NCBI RefSeq assembly: GCF_007970185.1 | Contig: NZ_CP042431.1 | Location: forward strand, 1,984,001-2,048,000 | Length of the DNA: 64,000 nucleotides | Origin: Pseudobacter ginsenosidimutans | GTDB lineage: Bacteria; Bacteroidota; Bacteroidia; Chitinophagales; Chitinophagaceae | Direction: 5' to 3' | The notes under the pieces: model-generated | The model's input: the letters and a program-made list of their open reading frames with translations, nothing else | Told to the model about the DNA's origin: nothing | The model's database searches: none | Position numbers and translations under genes: made by a program | Shown: in pieces, positions 18,773-25,514 of the stretch | How the letters are laid out: each line of letters starts with the position of its first letter | Position numbering within the stretch: position 1 is the stretch's first letter

Positions 18773-20288
18773 TACCGGAAAGCAGCAAATTTTTGCCTGT
18801 TTTCCGGTTTTTTGTTTTGCTGAAACCCGCGTCCAGCATGCATATCCGCGAAACCACTTCATTGAGCCGAAGAGTTCGATGTTGGGTTCCGTCAAAAATG
18901 AGTTTTCCGGGGAACATCGAACTCACGATGTTGCGTTTTTCAGGGATGGTTCCGTTGATGTAAGCCTGGTCAATGGCAATTAAGTTGTGAATCCCCTTCT
19001 GGAGCAGCCCTTCAATTCCCTTCTCCCGTTCAGGAAGTTTCGATAATTGTTTCTCCAGCTCGGTTATCTGCTTGGTACATTCCGTTTTGACAATCTGGAA
19101 GTCTTCATAGGAGAATTGGTTATCGGCTGCTTTGTTCCGGGTGGTGTTGATGCGGGTGGTCAGCTCTTCGATTTGAGAAAGAACTTGTCTTCGTTCTATG
19201 CTCATACTGCTGGTTTGTTGCTTATATGCTTCGTGAAGAAGTTCTGCATACAGATCGCAGTAAGCTGGATTGGGTGCATATTTCTTTAGTTCTTCGATGA
19301 AGCGTTCATTCGCATCTTCAGCTTTGAACCTGCATCCGCAGGAGGAATTACAATGATAATAATAGTAAACACTGTACGTCCCTTTTGAGCCACTTCCGGT
19401 AAGCATTTTGCCGCAGTTAGGGCAAATGAGAAAACCACGAAGGGGAAGCTGATCTGGAACAATCACTTTGGTTCCGGGCCTGCTTTTACGGTTCTTTCCG
19501 CAAAGAATGTCCTGCACTTCGTAGAACAAACTTTCAGAAATGAGTGGTTCATGTTGCCCATTTACTGTTATCGGATCTTCATCTTTGAATTTAGGAATTT
19601 GAATTTTACCACAGTAGACCGGGTTCCGGATCACATTCCAAAAATTACTCCTACTGCACTTCAATCCCTTCTTGTTTGCTTCCTTTCGAATCTGATCGGC
19701 GGCAAAATGCCCTTTGGCAAGCTCTTCAAAAACCCTTCTAAGAATAGTGGCTGCTGGTTCTTTTGGCGCAATATATTTCCGACCATCTTCGGTTATCTTG
19801 TTGGCATAGCCTATCGGTGCAGTTGCCATCCATCGTCCCTCCTTTTTTGCTCTGCGCATTCCGTGGAAGACATTTAAAGCTCTCCTGTCATTCTCGACTT
19901 CCGGCGCGGCGAGATAGAAAGCAAGCATCATTTTGTTTTCAGGAACGGAAAGATCGAGCGGCTGCTCAACAGCCTGCGGCTCAACTCCCATTCTTCGCAA
20001 TGTGCTGATCATTTGGTAAGCATCGCCGGCATTGCGGCTAAAGCGATCCCATTTGCTGAAAAGAACAAGATCACTTTTGCCTTTTCTCTTGCTGAGGTCG
20101 CTCAATAGTTTTATCCATTCAGGGCGATTGAATGTTTTAGCTGAGTGGTCTTCAAAGACTGTTTTCCTTACTTGTATGTTATTGACCCTACAATAGTTTT
20201 GTAGCATTTCTTCCTGGTTGCGCTGTGAATAGCCTTTGTCAGCTTGTTCATCAGTACTCACCCTGATATACAAATCTGCTATTTTCAT
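18732..20288 (-). CDS. Large serine recombinase (site-specific integrase), intact
   Basis: About 518 residues from ATG 20288 (a longer frame exists, but MKIADLYIRVSTDEQ is the family start and lies 10 bases after the small gene upstream). The resolvase domain has the catalytic Ser in YIRVST and conserved Arg residues in KWDRFSRNAGDAY. A recombinase domain follows (PIGYANKITEDGRKYI, GLKCSRSNFWNVIRNPVYCG). A zinc ribbon (CPNCGK with CNSSCGC) and a coiled coil complete the protein. Its last 12 codons are the antisense of the tRNA-Arg 3' half, so insertion at the tRNA supplies the gene's own end. It should integrate and excise the element to its right. It is the only intact one of three related copies in the window. 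Confidence 0.95.
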   Translation of the reverse strand: MKIADLYIRVSTDEQADKGYSQRNQEEMLQNYCRVNNIQVRKTVFEDHSAKTFNRPEWIKLLSDLSKRKGKSDLVLFSKWDRFSRNAGDAYQMISTLRRMGVEPQAVEQPLDLSVPENKMMLAFYLAAPEVENDRRALNVFHGMRRAKKEGRWMATAPIGYANKITEDGRKYIAPKEPAATILRRVFEELAKGHFAADQIRKEANKKGLKCSRSNFWNVIRNPVYCGKIQIPKFKDEDPITVNGQHEPLISESLFYEVQDILCGKNRKSRPGTKVIVPDQLPLRGFLICPNCGKMLTGSGSKGTYSVYYYYHCNSSCGCRFKAEDANERFIEELKKYAPNPAYCDLYAELLHEAYKQQTSSMSIERRQVLSQIEELTTRINTTRNKAADNQFSYEDFQIVKTECTKQITELEKQLSKLPEREKGIEGLLQKGIHNLIAIDQAYINGTIPEKRNIVSSMFPGKLIFDGTQHRTLRLNEVVSRICMLDAGFSKTKNRKTGKNLLLSGMVVLTGIEPVSKV

Positions 20289-20298
20289 ATGCAATGTT

Positions 20299-20454
20299 TT
20301 ATTTGTTTTCCTCTCGTAGATATTGGGCAACTACAATGTTTGCTAGTGCCCGGAGAAATGAAATAATAGCGGTTGCTTCCTCGATTGTTAGCTCTATTCC
20401 TTTCTTCTGGAATAAGGCAATCACCTTTTGTGGAGTTAGAGAACTTTCCTGCAT
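20299..20454 (-). CDS. Small protein upstream of the serine recombinase
   Basis: A 51-residue frame starting ATG 20454: MQESSLTPQKVIALFQKK, then GIELTIEEATAIISFLRALA and a C terminus NIVVAQYLREENK. It is 10 bases upstream of the recombinase and clearly co-transcribed. I recall small proteins of this pattern (a helix, 'ELTIEEA', then 'LRKLANIAVNQYL'-like) next to Bacteroidota recombinases, which makes coding likely; the role, possibly as a recombination accessory, is unknown. Confidence 0.65.
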   Translation of the reverse strand: MQESSLTPQKVIALFQKKGIELTIEEATAIISFLRALANIVVAQYLREENK

Positions 20455-20684
20455 TTCACCTCTTGTTTCATTAGCTGCAAATCAATGCTACAAAGCATCT
20501 TGGCAATACCAATGTACAAAACAGTGATAGCGGGAATTCACTAAACGTCCCCTTTAGTGAAAAATTGAAGTCAATGAAACTGAAAATGTCTGAAGGAAAA
20601 CTGACGAAGCAAATGCGGATATAATGCTATAATAAACCTTGTGAAAGTTACGGCAATTTTCAAATGGAGGATGGAGAAACTAAC

Positions 20685-21047
20685 CTATTTCTTTTTCTGT
20701 GTTCTTTCTTTTTTGGCTTTTGACAGTTCAAGTTTGTAAGATGTAATTTGGCTGTCGGTGATATTGTCGTAGATTTTTCCGAAATCGGAAAGAGAAAGAT
20801 CGAAGGCAGCAAGAATCGCAGCAACTGAAGGAAACTCTGCTTTTCGTTTAGCTGAAACGATATCAACGATCGTTGCCTTCCGTAAGCCTGTGTTGGTTTC
20901 CAGCTTTCCAAAGCTGGAGATAAGGTTAGGGTCTTTAATACCTTTCTGCTTATTCTCTTCAGCTATGGCTTTGTTCTTGTCAAGGATGGTTTTCAGCGCC
21001 AATCCTAGCTTGTATTTGGCTGCTTCTGATTCTTTCTTGTCAATCAT
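20685..21047 (-). CDS. Helix-turn-helix regulator of the island
   Basis: A 120-residue, Lys-rich protein with a predicted XRE-like helix-turn-helix in the middle (SFGKLETNTGLRKATIVDIVSAKRKAEFPSVAAILAAF), the layout of a phage-repressor-type DNA-binding domain. The C-terminal 15 residues are almost all Lys, Glu, Thr and Arg. It is encoded on the same strand as the recombinase, 230 bases further upstream, and a perfect 22-bp palindrome lies 32 bases before its start. It is probably an autorepressor that also controls the small gene/recombinase pair or the genes to the right. The fold call is from pattern, not from alignment. Confidence 0.7.
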   Translation of the reverse strand: MIDKKESEAAKYKLGLALKTILDKNKAIAEENKQKGIKDPNLISSFGKLETNTGLRKATIVDIVSAKRKAEFPSVAAILAAFDLSLSDFGKIYDNITDSQITSYKLELSKAKKERTQKKK

Positions 21048-21078
21048 AGCAACAAGAACTCGAATTTTTCAAAATTTA

Positions 21079-21100
21079 TCGGTACGATATATCGTACCGA
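21079..21100. promoter_or_regulatory. Perfect 22-bp palindromic operator
   Basis: TCGGTACGATA followed by its exact reverse complement TATCGTACCGA. On the minus strand it lies between a TTTTG (-33-like) and TAAATTTTG (-7-like), although their spacing of about 24 bases is longer than usual. Position and symmetry fit an operator for the dimeric regulator encoded from 21047 downwards. Confidence 0.75.
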
Positions 21101-21252
21101 CTCAAAATAATCCTTATATTTACACTGTCCTTCGCTTTGCAACCTGCAAAACGGAGGGGAAACTGAAGTAATGCGTTTATAATTCTCGCCAGACAAATCT
21201 GACAAATTTCAACTGAACACGAGAGTAAGTAAGCGCCCGGTCCCTATATTGC

Positions 21253-21364
21253 ACTATAGGGTTGGGCCTATTTACATCCTAACGTTCAGCAGTCGCAAGA
21301 CTGGGGCTTTGTCAGAGCCTGTCTGGATAGGGGTAGGTAGGTTTCCAACCCTATAGTCTTTTTA
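21253..21364 (+). ncRNA. Candidate structured RNA with closing stem and U-tract
   Basis: Thirteen-base arms 21253-21265 and 21345-21357 pair perfectly (ACTATAGGGTTGG with its complement) and enclose about 80 bases. Inside are CAGTC-GCAA-GACTG (a GNRA tetraloop hairpin at 21290-21303) and a GGCT/AGCC stem just after it. The outer stem is followed at once by CTTTTTATT, as in a Rho-independent terminator. No reading frame of substance covers it. It could be a small RNA or the leader of the short gene at 21459. The strand is chosen from the U-tract; no known RNA family is recognised. Confidence 0.45.
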
Positions 21365-21458
21365 TTACCCCTCCGCCTACCTGCCTTTTTTACCTGTTCA
21401 AAACTAAGTGTGGCATGGCCATGACTTAACCATTTCTTATACGTTTAAATCTTTCTTT

Positions 21459-21737
21459 ATGGTGAACAAGTCAAAAACAGATCAAGCTTTATCAGATTGT
21501 ATGATGACCTCTGAAATGCAATCCGATCCATTACTTGCAATTAAGCAGTTCTTCAATGGAGATCCGATTGAGAAAGTTCGAGCGGATCTTGAAAATCTCC
21601 GCGACACTACGATTACTGAATCTTTTGGTGATTTGGATAAGAATGATAAGTGGCTTTTGGTTGAATTTCTTCAGCGAATTTCTGGATTGGTCGAAGCTGC
21701 GAATGTGATCAATAGTAGTCAAGCGGCATTGGGTTAA
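21459..21737 (+). CDS. Small hypothetical protein
   Basis: A 92-residue acidic protein; I take ATG 21459 (MVNKSKTDQALSD) because upstream codons read through a region that looks untranslated. Recognisable features are only helical stretches (DPLLAIKQFFNGDPIEKVRADLENLRDT and KWLLVEFLQRISGLVEAANVI). No domain is recognised. It is the first rightward gene of the island, downstream of the candidate RNA, and could be a small partner of the repressor or of the HEPN protein 230 bases beyond. Confidence 0.55.
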   Translation: MVNKSKTDQALSDCMMTSEMQSDPLLAIKQFFNGDPIEKVRADLENLRDTTITESFGDLDKNDKWLLVEFLQRISGLVEAANVINSSQAALG

Positions 21738-21970
21738 AACTACAATATCTTAAATCTCCCTTGAGTTTTTGTGTTAGAAGATGGACTGCCATCAAGGTGG
21801 TTGTCTGCCCATTCCCTTTTAATTATTGCTTTGAATGTGTGATGCCAGGTTGATGTATGGCTAAGGAATGTTCATGTAAATAACCTGATTGGCCACCATT
21901 TGAAATAAATAGGTAGGAGTCTCTATGCGGGTAATGACATTTAGAACTCAAATGAAAAAGAGTAAGTAAA

Positions 21971-22804
21971 ATGGAACTCCATCCAGCATTAATTGAAATT
22001 GTCAAGGTGATTTTGGGTGTGAATGCTTTGTCGCCTGATAGAATTATTTTACTCGGTTATATCAACGCTGAAGGGCAAAGCTTTTCAATCTTAAACGGCT
22101 TCTGCGAAGAGGTAACAGATTTTGTGGATGTAAATCTGCTGGTAATCTCAGAAAATGCTAATGCAGATAGGCTACGATACATTGATATGATCGAGCAACG
22201 ATGCAAGCCTTTTGCCAGGATTATCTGCATTATTTTATCTCGCTCGGATATCCAAAGTCAGATGGAATACGGAAATCGTTTAGCGATAATTGCGCTTCAA
22301 TCGGGCAAGGTTTTATATCAAAAGTGGGAAACGGCACCACATATTCAGAAAGCCATTTATGAGGCCGTAATTAAGGAAGGAAAAGAAGTTGAGCTGGTTT
22401 CTTGGTATAAACGGTCACATTTATTCCTTCAAATGGCAAAGGTCCAATTCAATTTAGGAAACTGTGGTATGGCTGCTTTTTGTATTCATCAGTCTTTAGA
22501 ACAGGTACTAATAATGCTTATCATCTCTGTCTGTGGTTATAGGATGGGCATTCATAATCCAGATCGATTGCTTAGAATGTTGCGCTTTCATAATGATGCG
22601 GTTGCTGACATATTCCCTAATAAAACAGCAGAAGAAAAAGGACGGTTGTGCTTGTTAAAGAAGGTTTACATTAATTACAGGTATCGAGTCGAGCTGGAGG
22701 TTACTGAGGACGATATTCGATATTTTTTCACGGAATTGGGAAAGCTTCACGCAATGGCAGATCGGATTATATACCCTAAAATCACTGCACCGATTCTCAT
22801 TTGA
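21971..22804 (+). CDS. HEPN-domain protein with nucleotidyltransferase-like N terminus
   Basis: This 277-residue protein has two parts. Residues 1-130 look like a minimal nucleotidyltransferase fold (IILLGYINAEG, later DFVDVNLLVIS), but the GSxxxxxxxDxD signature is damaged: no Ser after the Gly and only part of the Asp pair. Residues about 145-270 are a HEPN domain (KRSHLFLQMAKVQFNLGNCGMAAFCIHQSLEQVLIML, then YRVELEVTEDDIRYFF), with an Arg-rich segment RMLRFH that may stand in for the Rx4-6H ribonuclease motif. HEPN/MNT pairs form toxin-antitoxin and other defence modules; a fused, partly degenerate version is frequent in Bacteroidota. Its position beside the defence operon fits such a role. 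Confidence 0.7.
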   Translation: MELHPALIEIVKVILGVNALSPDRIILLGYINAEGQSFSILNGFCEEVTDFVDVNLLVISENANADRLRYIDMIEQRCKPFARIICIILSRSDIQSQMEYGNRLAIIALQSGKVLYQKWETAPHIQKAIYEAVIKEGKEVELVSWYKRSHLFLQMAKVQFNLGNCGMAAFCIHQSLEQVLIMLIISVCGYRMGIHNPDRLLRMLRFHNDAVADIFPNKTAEEKGRLCLLKKVYINYRYRVELEVTEDDIRYFFTELGKLHAMADRIIYPKITAPILI

Positions 22805-23263
22805 TGTTGTCCAAAAGATGCGAACTAAAGCAAGTTGCATTGAGTAATGTTGCCCTATGTTGCTGCGCAGGCTTGCACAATTCGACCAGATGCTTTTGCG
22901 ACTGTAGAATAAGTCTCAGCTGCAACAGAAAAGCATCTGTTCAAATTGCGCCAGACTTTCTAAAGTCCGGCAACTCTATTCCATAAATCTGACTGAATGC
23001 GGTTGAAGGATACTGCAGGCTGTATCCAGCAAGTAATACCGTTGTATGACAACGGGGAAGAACATTTTATGAAACCTCTATTTCTCCGAAGTCGAAATAG
23101 AATAGAATCTTGAATTCTTGCCCACTTCTATTTTTTGGAATTTTTCTCAAATCACGAATTATTAAACCAAGTAGGAATAGATATGAGGTACAGGAGAATT
23201 ACTAGAGTGTTAATAGTAGTACAGATAGGAATGCAGGACTTTCAGGTGCTGTTTATTTGGGCC
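22805..23263. other. Intergenic stretch with a long imperfect inverted repeat
   Basis: No gene is seen here. Arms 22875-22897 and 22929-22951 match as reverse complements at 20 of 23 positions, enclosing 31 bases; a second small stem (GACTT/AAGTC) follows at 22961-22974. A CTATTTC/GAAATAG stem lies at 23078-23100. These may end the HEPN transcript or the converging methyltransferase transcript, or be part of a non-coding RNA. Confidence 0.5.
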
Positions 23264-24448
23264 TTATTTTCGCCTATCACCTCGCTTCTCTTTCACCAAA
23301 TGACCATTGATTTGTTTTGGATTTAATGATAGCTTTTCCTTTAAAAAAAATTGCATGGCTAAAGCAACAGCCTGTGCCATAGGAACAGGTACTCCATTAC
23401 CAATCATCTTAAATTTCTTAGACAAAGGTAGTTCTGGGGGCAAAATATATTCTTCGGGAACGCCTTGTATCCTAAGAGCTTCTCGGACAGATATTCTTCT
23501 GTGCTGATAGGGGTGTAAATGCACTTCATTGTTACCATAACAAGCTGTTGGACTAAATCTAAACCTATGCAGCCGCTTGAATGAGGGACGGTTAGTTTGA
23601 CCTTCCTGTATTTTTGCTAATTTATCTTTATCAGAATATAAATTAAAATATTCCTTTGCGTTTGCCACCTTATTTAAATCATTGATGGGCACAAGACAGC
23701 TTTCAACGCATAATTCTATCGGGATTTTCTCGGAATTTACTAACTGTTTGCCAAAATCATCAGCAATTGGCCAGTTATATTTAGTAAAAGCATTTTCATA
23801 TTTGCTGTTGACAGGCCACGTAAACCAATGACCATCCTTCCTTTTTTTAACGGAATCTTTATTGACATTATCCTTCTTTATCCCAGTAAAAAACACACGT
23901 TCACGGAATTGCGGCACCCCAAAATCAAGCGCATTTAAAGTTTTGTAATCAATGTGATAGGTTCGTTTTACCTTCCGTAAGAGTTTAATTAAATACTCTT
24001 TGTTTGATTTTTGCTTTATCAGGCCAGTGACATTTTCCATAACGAAAAATGTTGGTTGCAATTCAAGGATTTTATTAAAGAACTGGATTGTAAGCTTTCC
24101 TCTTTCCCCTTTAAATCCCCCCCTGTTTCCGTAGACGCTAAAGTCTTGGCAAGGAGGGCCTCCAATAACGCCAAACTTTTCCGGCTTTCCACTGGGAAAA
24201 GCTTCCTGTATTATGGACGGCACTGTTATATCAACTATGGATTTGCTATTGAAAATTTCCGCCCTGATGCCATTACCTTTTGATTTCCTCCAAGAAGTAA
24301 TACCAGCAGAATGAAGCTTTGCAAAAAGTTCATTATTTTCATTTGTCCAAACAATTTCAAAGCCAGCCTGCTCAAACCCCATATCAAGGAAGCCTCCTCC
24401 TGAATAGAACGAAATGACGGGGATTCTATTTTCCTTCTTCTTACTCAT
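23264..24448 (-). CDS. druM: C5-cytosine DNA methyltransferase of the Druantia-type operon
   Basis: A 394-residue Dcm-type enzyme. Motif I is FYSGGGFLDMGF (14-25), motif IV GGPPCQDFS with catalytic Cys100, motif VI MENV with Glu138, motif VIII near DFGVPQFRERVFFTG, and motifs IX-X are RRISVREALRIQGVP and MIGNGVPVPMAQA. The target-recognition region between VIII and IX is short. It methylates cytosine in an unknown motif. The start overlaps the end of the nuclease gene upstream by 8 bases, so it is the last gene of a four-gene operon. A C5 methylase beside a DUF1998 helicase is the mark of Druantia type II (DruM) and also of DISARM class 2; the helicase form favours Druantia. Confidence 0.9.
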   Translation of the reverse strand: MSKKKENRIPVISFYSGGGFLDMGFEQAGFEIVWTNENNELFAKLHSAGITSWRKSKGNGIRAEIFNSKSIVDITVPSIIQEAFPSGKPEKFGVIGGPPCQDFSVYGNRGGFKGERGKLTIQFFNKILELQPTFFVMENVTGLIKQKSNKEYLIKLLRKVKRTYHIDYKTLNALDFGVPQFRERVFFTGIKKDNVNKDSVKKRKDGHWFTWPVNSKYENAFTKYNWPIADDFGKQLVNSEKIPIELCVESCLVPINDLNKVANAKEYFNLYSDKDKLAKIQEGQTNRPSFKRLHRFRFSPTACYGNNEVHLHPYQHRRISVREALRIQGVPEEYILPPELPLSKKFKMIGNGVPVPMAQAVALAMQFFLKEKLSLNPKQINGHLVKEKRGDRRK

Positions 24449-25514
24449 AGATGATAGTAGTCTTAGTAGCTGTATAAATATTCCCTGACATACTTTTATT
24501 TAAATTAAAGATGTTCAATGTCTTCCCCTTGCAAAGGTTTAAATAATTAGATTTTTCTTCTCCAAACCCCGTTATAGTTATTTTTTCACCATTACAATCC
24601 AAATCAATTGAGATGTTTCCATTCATGTATGTCACCGTATTAGTAACTACACCTGTCACGTCATTAAAACTTTTATCAATTTTAAGGTATTCAATATAAT
24701 AACTGCATGCCGGTCGGAATAAACAAAACCTGCAATTTTGGGCAGAGGGATTTGCAATCGTTTCAAAGCGGAGTTCGCTGATCGTTAAATTAATCTTATC
24801 TAAAAGGCCTCGTGCTTCTTGATAAAGAACCGAGCACTCTTCTGGTGTAAAATCTACACTGTACTTTTGCTTTGCTAAATTGACGAGATTCAACTTCAAT
24901 GAAGTTCTTTTTGTAGATTCTGAATATAAAAAGGCATATAATTTTATTTGTTCCTGGTATTCTTCTTTGACATGATAAACAATCTCGCCATCGTCATCTA
25001 AACTTTCCATAGTAATGGAGCCTGTCTTGAAATCTATGATTTCTGTTTCATCATTGTCTTCTATGATCAAGTCTATCTTTCCTCCTAAAACTCCATCAGT
25101 CGTTTGAAACCATTTTTCAGAGATATACTTTTTATTGGCTACAAATGTACCCGTAGGCAGAGTCAATAGGTATTTTTTAAGTTGAATCTTTTTTATCCCA
25201 AAATCCTTAACATTGTTTTGCAAAGGCGTATAAAAGCCATTCCCTTCCAAAATTAATTTCTCTTCCATTGTTTGGAGTTCCGCAGAAAATCTTTGGTTCA
25301 ACTCATCCTCCGTCTTTATTTGATGTCTAGTAATTTGCTCGAGTAATTTATGGAAGAGGGTCCCCAAATACGCATTAGGGGATAAGGGCAAAAGATATCT
25401 TTTGTCAAACGCTTCTGCCAGCACAAGCTTATAGGCGCAATTTTTCATTGCGCTGAATTGACTTGGCGAAATTCTTTTTATTTGATTATATCTTATTGAG
25501 GTAATTTTATTCAT
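24441..25514 (-). CDS. RecB/Cas4-like nuclease of the defence operon (candidate DruF)
   Basis: About 357 residues from ATG 25514, which overlaps the helicase stop by one base (TAATG); an extra in-frame start lies 10 codons upstream. The PD-(D/E)XK core is complete: His55 in GTLFHKLLEQ, Asp148 in GGKIDLI, Asp161 and Lys163 in IIDFKTG, Gln189 and Tyr193 in QEQIKLYAF. Cys26 near the N terminus plus Cys261, Cys264 and Cys270 (CRFCLFRPAC) form the four-cysteine pattern that holds a [4Fe-4S] cluster in Cas4 and AddB. A beta-rich tail of about 85 residues follows. It should cut or resect DNA. By position it would correspond to DruF or DruG; I cannot tell which from memory. Confidence 0.85.
   Translation of the reverse strand: MNKITSIRYNQIKRISPSQFSAMKNCAYKLVLAEAFDKRYLLPLSPNAYLGTLFHKLLEQITRHQIKTEDELNQRFSAELQTMEEKLILEGNGFYTPLQNNVKDFGIKKIQLKKYLLTLPTGTFVANKKYISEKWFQTTDGVLGGKIDLIIEDNDETEIIDFKTGSITMESLDDDGEIVYHVKEEYQEQIKLYAFLYSESTKRTSLKLNLVNLAKQKYSVDFTPEECSVLYQEARGLLDKINLTISELRFETIANPSAQNCRFCLFRPACSYYIEYLKIDKSFNDVTGVVTNTVTYMNGNISIDLDCNGEKITITGFGEEKSNYLNLCKGKTLNIFNLNKSMSGNIYTATKTTIIYE

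Noticed and set aside
21253-21364. Retron-like msr/msd RNA
   Set aside because: The inverted ends recall a retron, but no reverse transcriptase gene lies in the window; kept only as an unclassified structured RNA.
22875-22951. Integron attC site
   Set aside because: The repeat is imperfect and folded like an attC, but the RYYYAAC/GTTRRRY ends and any integron integrase are absent.
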